From: Roseateles violae
GTDB lineage: Bacteria; Pseudomonadota; Gammaproteobacteria; Burkholderiales; Burkholderiaceae_C
Length of the DNA: 64,000 nucleotides
Reading direction: 5' to 3'
Assembly: GCF_030410485.1 (NCBI RefSeq)
Contig: NZ_JAUHHC010000004.1
Span: 570,128-634,127, forward strand
Shown piece by piece: positions 41,033 to 50,547 of the stretch. Position 1 is the first letter of the stretch; the number at the start of each line of letters is the position of its first letter. Under the pieces are notes generated by a model. The model was not told the origin of the DNA and ran no database searches. It saw nothing but the letters and a program-made list of their open reading frames with translations. The translations under genes and the position numbers were made by a program.

Positions 41033-41497
41033 ATGAAAATTCTCAAGTCAAAGGCCTCGAGCCGACTCCTTCTCATAGCTGCCATGCTGCTGGCTCATGG
41101 CAGGGCGCCGGCCCAGGAAGGGCCGCAGCGACTGCCGGCCATCACCCTGGGCGCCGGCATGCACCTGATCCAGGCCGAGGTCGCGCAGACGCAGGAGCAG
41201 CGCGCGATCGGCCTGATGCACCGCCCGAGCATGCCCACCAATGCCGGCATGCTGTTCGTCTTCGAGGACGCCGGCCAGCAATGCTTCTGGATGAAGAACA
41301 CCTTGCTGCCGCTGTCGATCGCCTTCATCGCCGACGACGGCAGCATCGTCAACATCACCGATATGCAGCCGCAGTCGCTGGACTCGCACTGCTCGGCCAA
41401 GCCGGTGCGCTATGTGCTCGAGATGAACCAGGGCTGGTTTGCCAAGCGCGGCATCAAGGCCGGCGCCAAGCTGCGCGGCCAGCCTTGGCCGCAGTGA
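41033..41497 (+). CDS. DUF192-family exported protein
   Basis: The 154-residue protein has a signal peptide (LLLIAAMLLAHGRAPA). The DUF192 core follows: AEVAQTQEQRAIGLMHRPSMP, NAGMLFVFED, QCFWMKNTLLPLSIAFI and VLEMNQGWFAKRGIKAG. The function is not established. Members are small beta-rich periplasmic proteins. It is divergent to ccoI and ends in a terminator shared with sodB. Confidence 0.9.
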   Translation: MKILKSKASSRLLLIAAMLLAHGRAPAQEGPQRLPAITLGAGMHLIQAEVAQTQEQRAIGLMHRPSMPTNAGMLFVFEDAGQQCFWMKNTLLPLSIAFIADDGSIVNITDMQPQSLDSHCSAKPVRYVLEMNQGWFAKRGIKAGAKLRGQPWPQ

Positions 41498-41507
41498 ACG
41501 GGCAATG

Positions 41508-41536
41508 AAAAAGGCCGGTCAGTTGACCGGCTTTTT
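41508..41536. terminator. bidirectional terminator between DUF192 gene and sodB
   Basis: GCCGGTC, loop AGTT and GACCGGC form the stem with A-rich and T-rich flanks. It can end both convergent genes. Confidence 0.85.
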
Positions 41537-41558
41537 CACAGGGACGGGCGAAGCGCGC

Positions 41559-42140
41559 TCAGGCGAAATTGGCCTGCGCGAACTCCCAGTTGACCAGGTT
41601 GTTCAGGAACACTTCCAGGAACTTCGGGCGCAGATTGCGGTAGTCGATGTAGTAAGCGTGCTCCCAGACGTCGACGGTCAGCAGCGCCTTGTCGGCCGTC
41701 GTCAGCGGCGTGCCGGCGGCGCCGGTGTTGACGATGTCGACCGTGCCGTCCGGCTTCTTGACCAGCCAGGTCCAGCCGGAACCGAAGTTGCCGACGGCGC
41801 TCTTGGTGAACGCTTCCTTGAAGGCGTCGAAGCTGCCCCACTTGGCGTTGATGGCCTCGGCCAGCGCGCCGCTCGGTGCGCCGCCGCCCTGCGGCTTCAT
41901 GCAGTTCCAGAAGAAGGTGTGGTTCCAGATCTGCGCGGCGTTGTTGTAGATGCCGCCGCTGGAACTCTTGACGATCTCCTCCAGCGTCTTGTTCTCGAAC
42001 TCGGTGCCCTTTTGCAGATTGTTCAGGTTCACCACATAGGCGTTGTGGTGCTTGCCGTGGTGGTACTCCAGCGTCTCGGCGCTGTAGTGCGGGGCCAGTG
42101 CGTCCTTGGCATAGGGCAAGGGGGGAAGGGTATGTTCCAT
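41559..42140 (-). CDS. sodB: superoxide dismutase [Fe]
   Basis: The 193-residue Fe/Mn-family enzyme has metal ligands in [25 protein letters not shown] and the C-terminal [13 protein letters not shown]. The GGAPSG and FGSGWTWLV segments favour the iron type. It removes superoxide in the cytoplasm. It stands between xseA and DUF192. Confidence 0.95.
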   Translation of the reverse strand: MEHTLPPLPYAKDALAPHYSAETLEYHHGKHHNAYVVNLNNLQKGTEFENKTLEEIVKSSSGGIYNNAAQIWNHTFFWNCMKPQGGGAPSGALAEAINAKWGSFDAFKEAFTKSAVGNFGSGWTWLVKKPDGTVDIVNTGAAGTPLTTADKALLTVDVWEHAYYIDYRNLRPKFLEVFLNNLVNWEFAQANFA

Positions 42141-42207
42141 ATCAGCTCCTCGGTACGTTCAAACGAATCGGTGGGTTTCGCTCCGCCGACGATTGTAGGC
42201 AGCTTGC

Positions 42208-43566
42208 TCAGGCGCCGCTGGGCTTGACCTCGGTCACCAGCATCTGCGCCTCGCCGTCGGCCAGCAGGGCACGCACCGGCTCGCCCGGCCGCAGCTGCGC
42301 GACCGAGGTCAGCGCCCTGCCCTGGCCGTCGTCCAGCCAGGCATAGCCGCGCGCCAGCACATGCTGCGGATCGAGCGCCGACAGCCGCGCCTGGAGGGCG
42401 TCGAGCTGTTGCGCCTGCGCGCGCAAGGCCGCCGGCAGCGCGCGACGGCCGCGCTGCGCCAGGGCGTCCAGGCGCTGCAGCTGCAGCGCCCGCGTGCGCG
42501 GCAAGACCTGGCCCCAGCGCTGGGCCAGCAGCGCCAGGCGCCGGCCCTGGCGCGCCAGCAGCTCGCTGGGCCGGGCCAGGCGCTGGGCGAGCCGGTCCAG
42601 GCGCTGCTCGGCCAGGTCCAGCCGCTGCTCGAAGCGGCGGCGCAGCAGCGATTGCAGCGCGGCCAGCGCATCCAGATTGGCCTGGCGCGAGGGCGCGGCC
42701 AGCTCGGCGGCGGCGGTCGGCGTCGGCGCGCGCAGATCGGCGGCCAGGTCGCACAGGGTGATGTCGGTCTCGTGGCCGACGCCGCAGATCAGCGGCAGCG
42801 CCGAATCGGCGACCGCCCGCACGACCCGCTCGTCGTTGAAGGCCCAGAGGTCTTCCAGCGAGCCGCCGCCGCGCACCAGCAGCAGCGCGTCCAGGCCGTC
42901 CTGCTCGGCGCGCGCATTGGCCAGCGCCAGGCTGCGCAGCAGCGCGGCCGGCGCCTCGCTGCCCTGCACCAGGCTCGGATAGACGACCACCTCGATATGC
43001 GGGGCGCGGCGCGCCAGCGCGGTCAGCACATCATGCAGCGCCGCGCCGGCGGTCGAGGTGATCACGCCCAGCCGGCGCGGGAAGGCCGGCAGCGGCCGCT
43101 TGCGCGCCGCGTCGAACAGGCCCTCGGCCTCCAGCCGCGCCTTCAGGCGCAGGAACTGCTCGTACAGCGCGCCGGTGCCGGCCCGGCGCATGCCCTCGAC
43201 GATGAACTGCAGTTCGCCGCGCGGCTCGTAGACGGCCAGCCGCCCGCGCAGCTCGACCAGGGCGCCATCGGCCGGCGCGAAGTCCAGCAGGCCGGCTGCG
43301 CGGCGGAACATCGCGCAGCGCAGGCTGGCCGCCTGGCCCTCGGCATCCTTCAGATTGAAGTAGCAATGGCCGCTGGCGGCGCGGGTGAAGCCGGAAATCT
43401 CGCCGCCGACGACGACCACCGCGAAGCGCGCCGACAGGCTGTCGGCGACGGCCGCCAGCAGGCCCGCCACGCCCCAGACCATGCGCTGCGATGCGCCCTG
43501 CGGCCGTTCAATCACCGGCAAACCCAGCAAGGACGCGGGTCGAGAATTCCACAGCCGCGCCAGCAC
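42208..43566 (-). CDS. xseA: exodeoxyribonuclease VII large subunit
   Basis: The protein has the OB-fold N-domain (VVVGGEISGFTRAASGHCYFNLKD) and the catalytic core GVITSTAGAALHDVLTALARR, LLLVRGGGSLEDLWAFNDE and GVGHETDITLCDLAADLRAPTPTAAAEL. A long C-terminal coiled coil follows. With XseB it degrades single-stranded DNA. The start is uncertain: GTG 43566 gives 452 residues, and GTG 43515 is closer to the usual length before the OB fold. No convincing ribosome site helps. Confidence 0.93.
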   Translation of the reverse strand: MLARLWNSRPASLLGLPVIERPQGASQRMVWGVAGLLAAVADSLSARFAVVVVGGEISGFTRAASGHCYFNLKDAEGQAASLRCAMFRRAAGLLDFAPADGALVELRGRLAVYEPRGELQFIVEGMRRAGTGALYEQFLRLKARLEAEGLFDAARKRPLPAFPRRLGVITSTAGAALHDVLTALARRAPHIEVVVYPSLVQGSEAPAALLRSLALANARAEQDGLDALLLVRGGGSLEDLWAFNDERVVRAVADSALPLICGVGHETDITLCDLAADLRAPTPTAAAELAAPSRQANLDALAALQSLLRRRFEQRLDLAEQRLDRLAQRLARPSELLARQGRRLALLAQRWGQVLPRTRALQLQRLDALAQRGRRALPAALRAQAQQLDALQARLSALDPQHVLARGYAWLDDGQGRALTSVAQLRPGEPVRALLADGEAQMLVTEVKPSGA

Positions 43567-43874
43567 TGGGCTGGCGGGCCGTCAGGGCTGTCACGCCACT
43601 GTCACACGTGCATAAGCGCTTGTTCTTCAAGTCGTTTTTTCCTGCCCAAGTTTTAAGCAATATGTCCAAAGCCTTGATTTGGCGGGCCCCACCGCGGCGC
43701 CGGGGCGGCTTGCCCACAAAGTTATCCACAGCGAAAGTGGATTGTTGCAAGGCCTTGCAAAGCCCCGTCGGACCTGCTGCGCGGCGGCGCCGGAGCGGCC
43801 CGCGCTTCGGCCATAATCGCGCGCAAACAAATCCGGCGCATCTCGCGCCGCTCTAGCTACGACGGGGGTTGTCC
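43567..43874. other. intergenic region between xseA and exbB with a perfect DnaA box
   Basis: This 308-base gap separates divergent xseA and exbB. It contains TTATCCACA at 43722-43730, the consensus DnaA box, followed by a small TCCAC/GTGGA hairpin. It also holds AT-richer patches such as GTTTTAAGCAATATG around 43650. No further perfect DnaA boxes were seen, so a replication origin is not supported. It probably contains both divergent promoters. Confidence 0.5.
43722..43730 (+). promoter_or_regulatory. consensus DnaA box
   Basis: TTATCCACA matches the E. coli DnaA consensus exactly. It is the only such match I noticed in the window and lies upstream of exbB. It could titrate DnaA or let DnaA regulate a neighbouring gene. 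Confidence 0.5.
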
Positions 43875-44495
43875 TTGTTTTCGATCATACAAGCCGCTGG
43901 CTGGCCGATCTGGCCCCTGATCCTGTGCTCCATCGTCGCGCTGGCGCTGATCATCGAACGCTTCTCCAGCCTGCGCACCAAGCGCGTCGCGCCACCGCGC
44001 CTGCTCGACGACGTGCTGGGCGTCACCAGCCAGCAGCTGCCCACCCCCGATATGGTCAACCGACTGGCCGAGAACTCGCTGCTGGGCCAGGTGCTGGCCG
44101 CCGGCCTGCGCGCGGTGACGACCGAGCCGCAGATGCAGGAAGCCAAGCTGCGCCAGGTCTTCGAGCTGGCCGGGCGGCGCGCGATCCACCAGCTGGAGCG
44201 CTATCTGAACACCCTGGGCACGATCGCCGCGGCGGCGCCGCTGCTGGGCCTCTTGGGCACCGTGGTCGGCATGATCGAGATCTTCGGCAGCCAGGCGCCG
44301 GGCGGCGGCAACCCGACCCAGCTCGCACACGGCATCTCGATCGCGCTGTACAACACCGCCTTCGGCTTGATGGTGGCCATCCCCTCGCTGATGTTCTACC
44401 GCTATTTCCGCGGCCGGGTCGAGGAATACATCCTCGAGCTCGAGCAGTCCAGCGACCGCCTGCTGACGCAGCTGCGCCGCTTCACCTCGCCCTGA
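43875..44495 (+). CDS. ExbB/TolQ-family proton channel, lpxK-linked
   Basis: The 206-residue inner-membrane protein has three helices: WPIWPLILCSIVALALIIE near the start, then LGTIAAAAPLLGLLGTVVGM and GLMVAIPSLMFYRYF. It pairs with the following ExbD to make a proton-driven motor. TTG 43875 is chosen because relatives start FSIIQAAGWP and GGGGG lies six bases ahead; another TTG two codons earlier is possible. It leads the exbB-exbD-lpxK-Trm112-kdsB group. Confidence 0.9.
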   Translation: MFSIIQAAGWPIWPLILCSIVALALIIERFSSLRTKRVAPPRLLDDVLGVTSQQLPTPDMVNRLAENSLLGQVLAAGLRAVTTEPQMQEAKLRQVFELAGRRAIHQLERYLNTLGTIAAAAPLLGLLGTVVGMIEIFGSQAPGGGNPTQLAHGISIALYNTAFGLMVAIPSLMFYRYFRGRVEEYILELEQSSDRLLTQLRRFTSP

Positions 44496-44505
44496 GAGCC
44501 GTGCC

Positions 44506-44925
44506 ATGAAGTTCCGCCAACGCCGCAGCGAGGACCCGGAGATCAATCTGATCCCCTTCATCGACGTGCTCTTGGTGATCCTGATCTTCCTGATGCTGTC
44601 GACGACCTACTCGAAGTTCACCGAGCTGCAGGTCGCGCTGCCGACCGCCGACGCCGAGAAGCTGAAGGAACGGCCGCAGGAGATCATCGTCGCCGTCTCG
44701 GCCGACGGCCGCTATGTGGTCAATGGCGCGGCCGTCGAGGGCCGCTCGGTCGAGCTGCTCAGCGCCGCGCTGACCCGCGCCGCCGAGGGCAAGCCCGAGA
44801 CGATGGTGATCGTCTCGGCCGACGCGGCCAGCGCCCACCAGTCGGTGATCAATGTGATGGACGCGGCGCGGCGCGCCGGCCTGTCGCGGCTGACCTTCGC
44901 CGCGCAGACCAGCGCGACGAACTGA
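44506..44925 (+). CDS. ExbD/TolR-family protein, lpxK-linked
   Basis: The 139-residue protein has one N-terminal helix with the family's conserved Asp (INLIPFIDVLLVILIFLML). A periplasmic domain ends in VMDAARRAGLSRLTFA. It is the partner of the preceding ExbB. Its stop overlaps the lpxK start by one base, so the motor genes and lipid A gene are translated together. Confidence 0.92.
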   Translation: MKFRQRRSEDPEINLIPFIDVLLVILIFLMLSTTYSKFTELQVALPTADAEKLKERPQEIIVAVSADGRYVVNGAAVEGRSVELLSAALTRAAEGKPETMVIVSADAASAHQSVINVMDAARRAGLSRLTFAAQTSATN

Positions 44926-45938
44926 TGGCCCTGGGCGCCCGGCTGCAGGCCGAGTGGCTCACCGGCGGCCCGCTGTCGACCGCGCTGCGCCCGCTGTCCG
45001 CCCTCTATGGCGCCCTGCTCGCGCTGCGCCGCTGGCTTTATGCAAGCGGCTGGCTGAAGACCGAGACCCTGCCGGTGCCGGTGCTGGTCGTCGGCAACTG
45101 GATCGTCGGCGGCGCCGGCAAGACGCCCACCATCCTGGCGCTGCTGCAGCTGCTGCGCGCGCAGGGCCTGCGCGTTGGCGTGATCTCGCGCGGCTACGGC
45201 CGCAGCGGGGAGGCGCCGCAGCTGGTCACGCGCGAAACCAGCGCGCGCGAGGTCGGCGACGAGCCGCTGCTGATCCATCTGCGCGGCGTGGTGCCGGTGG
45301 CGGTGGCCGCCGACCGCGTCGCCGCCGCGCGGCTGCTGCTGGACGCCCATCCGCGCCTGCAGCTGCTGCTCAGCGACGACGGCCTGCAGCATCTGCGCCT
45401 GCCGCGAAGCTTGAGCGTGCTGGTCTTCGACGAGCGTGGCATCGGCAATGGCCGGCTGCTGCCGGCCGGCCCGCTGCGTCAGCCGCCGAGCGAAAAGCTG
45501 GCCGCGAACGAACTGGTGCTCTACAACGCCGCCAGGCCGACGACGGCCCTGCCCGGCTTTGTCGCGCGGCGGCGCCTCTCGGGCGCCAGCAGCCTGGCCA
45601 ACTGGTGGCTGGGCCAGCCGGCCAGCCCCGAGGCGCTGGCCGCACTGCGCGGCCGGCCCCTGGTGGCGGCTGCCGGCATGGCGCAGCCACAGCGCTTCTT
45701 CGACATGCTGGCCGCGCTGGGCCTGAGCTTCACGCCGCTGCCGCTGCCGGACCACCATGATTTCGCCACCCTGCCCTGGCCGGCCGACGCCGCCGATGTC
45801 GTGCTGACCGAGAAGGACGCGGTCAAGCTGCAGCCGACGCGCTGCGGCAGCACCCGGGTCTGGGTGGTGGCGCTAGACTTCCAGCCCGAACAAGCTTTTG
45901 AGCAGGCGCTGCGCGAACAACTCGCGCCGCTGCTCTAG
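44925..45938 (+). CDS. lpxK: tetraacyldisaccharide 4'-kinase
   Basis: The 337-residue membrane-associated kinase phosphorylates the lipid A disaccharide at position 4'. The P-loop region [13 protein letters not shown] and VISRGYGRS are family hallmarks, as are [10 protein letters not shown] and the C-terminal LTEKDAVKL. The start is coupled to exbD as TGATG. It is followed by Trm112 and kdsB, both part of the usual order. Confidence 0.95.
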   Translation: MALGARLQAEWLTGGPLSTALRPLSALYGALLALRRWLYASGWLKTETLPVPVLVVGNWIVGGAGKTPTILALLQLLRAQGLRVGVISRGYGRSGEAPQLVTRETSAREVGDEPLLIHLRGVVPVAVAADRVAAARLLLDAHPRLQLLLSDDGLQHLRLPRSLSVLVFDERGIGNGRLLPAGPLRQPPSEKLAANELVLYNAARPTTALPGFVARRRLSGASSLANWWLGQPASPEALAALRGRPLVAAAGMAQPQRFFDMLAALGLSFTPLPLPDHHDFATLPWPADAADVVLTEKDAVKLQPTRCGSTRVWVVALDFQPEQAFEQALREQLAPLL

Positions 45939-45948
45939 AAAATTCACC

Positions 45949-46146
45949 ATGGACAACCGACTGCTGGAAATGCTGGTCTGCCCGATTTGCAAGGGCCCGC
46001 TGGAACACCGGCGCATTGCCAATGACCCCAAGCAGCGCGAGCTGCTGTGCCACGCCGACCGCCTCGCCTTCCCGGTGCGCGACGGCATTCCGGTGATGCT
46101 GGAGCACGAGGCGCGCACCTTCGATCCCGAGACCGAGGCGCCATGA
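45949..46146 (+). CDS. Trm112-family zinc-ribbon protein
   Basis: The 65-residue protein has [14 protein letters not shown] with a CxxC zinc site, and a later [13 protein letters not shown]. Members of this family activate methyltransferases in other organisms; the bacterial role is unclear. It lies between lpxK and kdsB and overlaps kdsB by four bases. Confidence 0.92.
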   Translation: MDNRLLEMLVCPICKGPLEHRRIANDPKQRELLCHADRLAFPVRDGIPVMLEHEARTFDPETEAP

Positions 46147-46895
46147 GCTTCAGCGTCATCGTGCCGGCGCGGCTGGCCTCGACCCGGCTGCCGAACAAGC
46201 CGTTGGCCGATATCGCCGGCCTGCCGATGATCGTGCGCGTCGCGCGTCGCGCGGCGCTGTCCGGCGCGCGCCAGGTCGTGGTCGCGACCGACTCGCAAGA
46301 GGTGCTGCAGGCCTGCGCCGAGCACCAGGTCAAGGCCGTGCTGACCCGCGCCGACCATGCCTCGGGCAGTGACCGCCTGGCCGAGGCCTGCGAGCTGCTG
46401 GGCCTGGACGGCGACGATCTGGTCGTCAATGTGCAGGGCGACGAGCCGCTGATTGCGCCTTCCATGATCGATGCCTGCGCCGCGCTGCTGCGCGATCGGC
46501 CGCAATGCGTGATGAGCACGGTCGCCCATGCGCTCGACGATGCGAGCGAGTACGCCAATCCGAACGTCGTCAAGCTGGTCACCGATGCGCAGGGGCTGGC
46601 GCTGTATTTCTCGCGCGCGCCGATTCCGTTCTGGCGCGATGGCGCTGGCGCCATGCAAGCAGGCACGGCGCTGCGCCATGTCGGCCTCTACGCCTATCAC
46701 GCCGGCTTTTTGCGCCGCTTCCCGACCTTGGCGCTCAGCCCGCTGGAGCAGATCGAATCGCTGGAGCAGCTGCGCGTGCTTTGGCATGGCGAGAAGATCG
46801 CCGTGCATGTCAGCACCGAGCGGCCCGGGCCGGGCGTGGACACGCCCGAGGATCTAGAGCGCGTGCGCGCGCTGATTGCGGCCCAGACACGCTGA
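46143..46895 (+). CDS. kdsB: 3-deoxy-manno-octulosonate cytidylyltransferase
   Basis: The 250-residue enzyme activates Kdo as CMP-Kdo for lipopolysaccharide core synthesis. Motifs are [32 protein letters not shown], and [16 protein letters not shown] with [14 protein letters not shown] at the end. The length is typical. Confidence 0.96.
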   Translation: MSFSVIVPARLASTRLPNKPLADIAGLPMIVRVARRAALSGARQVVVATDSQEVLQACAEHQVKAVLTRADHASGSDRLAEACELLGLDGDDLVVNVQGDEPLIAPSMIDACAALLRDRPQCVMSTVAHALDDASEYANPNVVKLVTDAQGLALYFSRAPIPFWRDGAGAMQAGTALRHVGLYAYHAGFLRRFPTLALSPLEQIESLEQLRVLWHGEKIAVHVSTERPGPGVDTPEDLERVRALIAAQTR

Positions 46896-46969
46896 CGCAG
46901 CAAGGCGCCGACGGCCCGGCGCCGTCAGTCCGCCGTAGGCGGGCCATGCTATCCTCGCCCGCAGTTGAC

Positions 46970-47003
46970 AAGGGCGCCTTGCGCGAGCGTGGGCCCTTTT
47001 TTT
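46970..47003 (+). terminator. hairpin with T-run in the adk leader
   Basis: AAGGGC (46970-46975) pairs with GCCCTT (46993-46998), followed by a seven-base T-run that ends 17 bases before the adk GTG. It may terminate kdsB transcripts or act as an attenuator. The 17-base loop makes it weaker than the other terminators. Confidence 0.45.
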
Positions 47004-47011
47004 GATATTGA

Positions 47012-47674
<663 letters not shown>

Positions 47675-47700
47675 GCGGACCGGTCCCCAGATTGCATCCG

Positions 47701-47723
47701 AAGCCGCGCTCGCGCGGCTTTTA
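47701..47723 (+). terminator. intrinsic terminator after adk
   Basis: AAGCCGCG, loop CTCG and CGCGGCTT followed by TTA form a compact terminator 27 bases after the adk stop. Confidence 0.8.
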
Positions 47724-47735
47724 TTTGTCTCACAA

Positions 47736-47751
47736 TTGACGTTTACGTCAA
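47736..47751. promoter_or_regulatory. LiuR-like palindrome upstream of the HSD10-type gene
   Basis: TTGACGTTTACGTCAA has perfectly complementary arms TTGACGT and ACGTCAA around TT. It lies 22 bases before the dehydrogenase start. The shape resembles sites for MerR-family regulators of branched-chain amino-acid and fatty-acid degradation (LiuR-type). This would fit an isoleucine-pathway role for the next gene. Confidence 0.6.
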
Positions 47752-47773
47752 CGTAACCCGATCAGGAGTATTC

Positions 47774-48532
47774 ATGGACATCGAAGGCAAGGTATTCATC
47801 GTCACCGGCGGCGCCTCGGGCCTCGGTGAAGGCACGGCGCGCATGCTGGCGGCCAACGGCGCCAAGGTCGTCATCGCCGACCTGCAGGTCGAGCGCGGCG
47901 AGGCGGTCGCCGCCGAACTGGGCGGCGCCTTCGTCAAGGCCGATGTCAGCCAGGAGGCCGATGGCCAGGCCGTCGTGGCCAAGGCCGTCGCCCTGGGCAA
48001 GCTGATGGGCCTGGTCAACTGCGCCGGCATCGCGCCGGCGGTCAAGACCGTCGGCAAGGACGGCGCGCACCCGCTGGCCACTTTCAGCAAGGTGATCCAG
48101 GTCAACCTGATCGGCAGCTTCAACATGATCCGCCTGGCCGCCGAGGCGATGGCCAGGAACGAGCCGGAAAGCACCGGCGAGCGCGGCGTGCTGATCTCGA
48201 CCGCCTCGGTCGCGGCCTATGACGGCCAGATCGGCCAGGCCGCCTACTCGGCCTCTAAGGGCGGCGTGGTCGGCATGACCCTGCCGATCGCGCGCGACCT
48301 GGCCCGCAACGGCATCCGCAATATGACGATCGCGCCGGGCATCTTCGGCACCCCGATGCTGTTCGGCATGCCGCAGGAGGTGCAGGACGCGCTGGCCGCC
48401 AATGTGCCCTTCCCCTCGCGCCTGGGCACCCCCAACGACTACGCGAAGCTGGTGCACCAGATCATCACCAACGAGATGCTCAACGGCGAGGTCATCCGCC
48501 TGGACGGCGCGATCCGCCTGGCGCCGAAATAA
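47774..48532 (+). CDS. HSD10-type 3-hydroxyacyl-CoA dehydrogenase (SDR family)
   Basis: The 252-residue SDR has [26 protein letters not shown], catalytic Ser in [24 protein letters not shown] (Tyr-x-x-x-Lys) and [15 protein letters not shown]. The last segment is typical of type II 3-hydroxyacyl-CoA dehydrogenases. It would oxidise 3-hydroxyacyl-CoA or 2-methyl-3-hydroxybutyryl-CoA with NAD. The LiuR-like site just upstream supports a role in isoleucine or acyl-CoA breakdown. A perfect palindromic terminator follows. Confidence 0.88.
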   Translation: MDIEGKVFIVTGGASGLGEGTARMLAANGAKVVIADLQVERGEAVAAELGGAFVKADVSQEADGQAVVAKAVALGKLMGLVNCAGIAPAVKTVGKDGAHPLATFSKVIQVNLIGSFNMIRLAAEAMARNEPESTGERGVLISTASVAAYDGQIGQAAYSASKGGVVGMTLPIARDLARNGIRNMTIAPGIFGTPMLFGMPQEVQDALAANVPFPSRLGTPNDYAKLVHQIITNEMLNGEVIRLDGAIRLAPK

Positions 48533-48572
48533 AGGCCTGCTGAGCTTCGGCACGGCCGGCGCCGCGCAGGAG

Positions 48573-48598
48573 AAACGGCCTCCGATCGGAGGCCGTTT
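48573..48598. terminator. perfect 13-bp palindromic terminator
   Basis: AAACGGCCTCCGA is followed directly by its reverse complement TCGGAGGCCGTTT. The stem ends in T residues on one side and A residues on the other, so it can act on both strands. It closes the HSD10-type gene. Confidence 0.75.
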
Positions 48599-48720
48599 GT
48601 CCTGTCAGCTGTCCTGCCCGGGCCTCAATCGCAGGCTTTCAAGCCCTTGGCTTCCCTGCCCTGCGCGTTCACCGCGATCAAGTGCTTCATCGGAATTCGC
48701 TTGTGTGGCTTGCAGATGTG

Positions 48721-48746
48721 AAAACAGGCCCGTCGCCGGGCCTGTT
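48721..48746 (-). terminator. intrinsic terminator of the tonB operon
   Basis: Read on the minus strand, AACAGGCCCG, loop GCGA and CGGGCCTGTT are followed by T residues. It lies about 30 bases after the stop of the last gene of the tonB operon. Confidence 0.85.
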
Positions 48747-48775
48747 CGGGTCGCCTGGATGCCAGGCTCTCTCGC

Positions 48776-50032
48776 TTACTTCTTGCCGCTGCGCGCGTGG
48801 ATGATCCACAGCCGCGACAGCTCGCCCGAGCCGTCGCTGCCCTTGACCTGCCGCCAGGCGGCCTGCGCCTTGGCCGAGTCGCCGGCGGTGTAGTAGGCCA
48901 GGCCCTGGTAGTACTTGGCGTCGTCCGCGCGCTTGAAGTTGCCCTTGGCGATGCCGGCATCAACCAGCTTCAGGCCGCTGGCCTTGTCGCCGCCGAAGAC
49001 CTGGGCCAGGCCCAGCTTGACGAGTTCGTCGCCGGTCTTGGCCTCGTTGGCGGCCTTCTCGGCCTCGGCGTAACCGGCCTTGGCCTCGCCGATCTTCTTG
49101 CCGAGGAAGTCCGACAGGCGCTTGGCGGTGGCGGCCTCGGCGCCCTGGTTCAGCACATTGGCAGCCATGCCCTGCTCGACGACCTTCTTGCCCTCTTCGG
49201 GGAAGCCGGCCTGGGCGGCCAGCTGGGCCATCTCGATGTAATCGGGCGCCTTGCTCAAATTGCCGGTGGCCAGCTTCAGGCGGTAGACATCGAGCACGAA
49301 GCGATCGGAGAAGCTCTTCTTCTGCTGCAGACCGCCGAGCACCTGAGCCCACAGCTCCTTGCTCGGGTAGTAGTTGATCAGCTTCTCGATGGCCAGGCTC
49401 TCGGCGCTCGCGTCACCCTTCTTCTGGGCCGCGTACAGCAGCAGATTCAGCTTGTCCCTGCTCGGGGCGCGGCCGGCCTTCTCGTCGGCCTGCACCTCTT
49501 CCAGCGTGTCCTTCAGCACGGCGCTCATGTCGCCGGACTTGAACTGCGCATTGGCCAGGATCTGCTTGGCGGCAGGATCGGTACCGCCGTCCTTCAGATA
49601 GCGCTGGGCCCAGTTGGCGGCCTGCGAGGCGTTGTTGGCGCGCAGATAGGTGCCGGCGATCGCCAGCTGGGCCTGCAGCGCCTGCGCGCCGCCGATGCGG
49701 CCGGCGGCCTTCAGCGCCTCGAAGCTCTTGGCCATGGTGTCGGCATCGCCGGCGCCCTGGGCGGCCGACAGACGCATGCCTTCGATCGCCGCGTTCTCGC
49801 TGGCGGTGCGACCGCTGACGGCTTCCGCGTCACGGATCTTGGCCAGCGCATCCTTGTGCTTACCGGCCTTGATCAGGGCCGAAGCGTCGCGCAGATGCTT
49901 GCCCACCTCGGGGCGCACCGCATCGGCCTGGGCCTGGGCCGTGTTCAGCAGGCCCAGCGTGCCCTCGGGCGTGCCGCCCAGGGTCAGCGCCGCCGCGCCC
50001 AGAGCCAGGCCGGCCAAAGTCTTCAGCTTCAT
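48776..50032 (-). CDS. exported helical-repeat (TPR-like) protein of the tonB operon
   Basis: The 418-residue protein has a signal peptide ending near AQAQA. The mature part is all-helical and Ala/Lys-rich with TPR-like spacing: HLRDASALIKAGKHKDALAKIRDAE, AKYYQGLAYYTAGDSAKAQAAWRQV and others. It is the last gene of tonB-exbB-exbD-exbD. A periplasmic accessory or scaffold for the TonB motor is the natural guess. The family has no defined function that I know of. Confidence 0.8.
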   Translation of the reverse strand: MKLKTLAGLALGAAALTLGGTPEGTLGLLNTAQAQADAVRPEVGKHLRDASALIKAGKHKDALAKIRDAEAVSGRTASENAAIEGMRLSAAQGAGDADTMAKSFEALKAAGRIGGAQALQAQLAIAGTYLRANNASQAANWAQRYLKDGGTDPAAKQILANAQFKSGDMSAVLKDTLEEVQADEKAGRAPSRDKLNLLLYAAQKKGDASAESLAIEKLINYYPSKELWAQVLGGLQQKKSFSDRFVLDVYRLKLATGNLSKAPDYIEMAQLAAQAGFPEEGKKVVEQGMAANVLNQGAEAATAKRLSDFLGKKIGEAKAGYAEAEKAANEAKTGDELVKLGLAQVFGGDKASGLKLVDAGIAKGNFKRADDAKYYQGLAYYTAGDSAKAQAAWRQVKGSDGSGELSRLWIIHARSGKK

Positions 50033-50103
50033 CTTTTCAATCTCCTGATAACAAAAACGCGCCGCCCTTGCGGGTGGCGCGTCGGTCCTTGCTCAATGCC
50101 CGG

Positions 50104-50532
50104 TCACTTGACGAACTGTTCGTTGCCGACCATGCCCATCTTCTTGACACCGAGACGCTGCGCCGCGGCCATCACATAGGCGACGTTGCCGTATTCGACC
50201 AGCTTGTTCGGCTTGATATGCACTTCCGACTGATCGGGTTCGGCGGCCACTTCGGCCAGCTTCGCCTCGACCGCGTGCGGGGCCAGCGCCACGCCGTCCC
50301 AGCTGATCGTACCGTCGAAGTCGATGAAGACCTCGTGGACGACCGGCTCCTTCGGCGGCGTCTGGTTGTTCGGCGGGGGCATGTCCAGATTCACCGAGTG
50401 CAGCTGGATCGGGATCGTGATGATCAGCATCACCAGCAGCACCAGCATCACGTCGATCAGCGGCGTCGTGTTGACGTCCAGCATCACTTCTGGTTCGTCA
50501 CCACCCGACGAGCTACCTACATTCATTCCCAT
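50104..50532 (-). CDS. exbD: ExbD family protein, second copy of the tonB operon
   Basis: The 142-residue protein begins MGMNVGSSSGGDEPEVMLDVN and has a single helix with the conserved Asp (TTPLIDVMLVLLVMLIITIP). A periplasmic domain with EVHIKPNKLVEYGNVAYVM follows. It is similar to the ExbD just upstream, sharing the first eight or so residues, and the two genes are 15 bases apart. Two ExbD proteins per operon occur in other TonB systems and may form hetero-dimers. Confidence 0.92.
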   Translation of the reverse strand: MGMNVGSSSGGDEPEVMLDVNTTPLIDVMLVLLVMLIITIPIQLHSVNLDMPPPNNQTPPKEPVVHEVFIDFDGTISWDGVALAPHAVEAKLAEVAAEPDQSEVHIKPNKLVEYGNVAYVMAAAQRLGVKKMGMVGNEQFVK

Positions 50533-50547
50533 GCTTGACTCCTGGCC

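Noticed and set aside
40981-41060. A possible FNR/Anr box (TTGAG-n4-TTCAT) near the start of the cco operon
   Set aside because: The match to TTGAT-n4-ATCAA is poor and it lies inside the DUF192 coding region; I see no convincing anaerobox.
43567-43874. Chromosomal replication origin
   Set aside because: Only one perfect DnaA box is present, with no cluster of boxes, no AT-rich unwinding region and no dnaA or dnaN nearby.
48634-48699. A 21-codon minus-strand frame starting MKHLIAVNAQG
   Set aside because: There is no ribosome site, the frame is very short, and the gap is better explained by two terminators.
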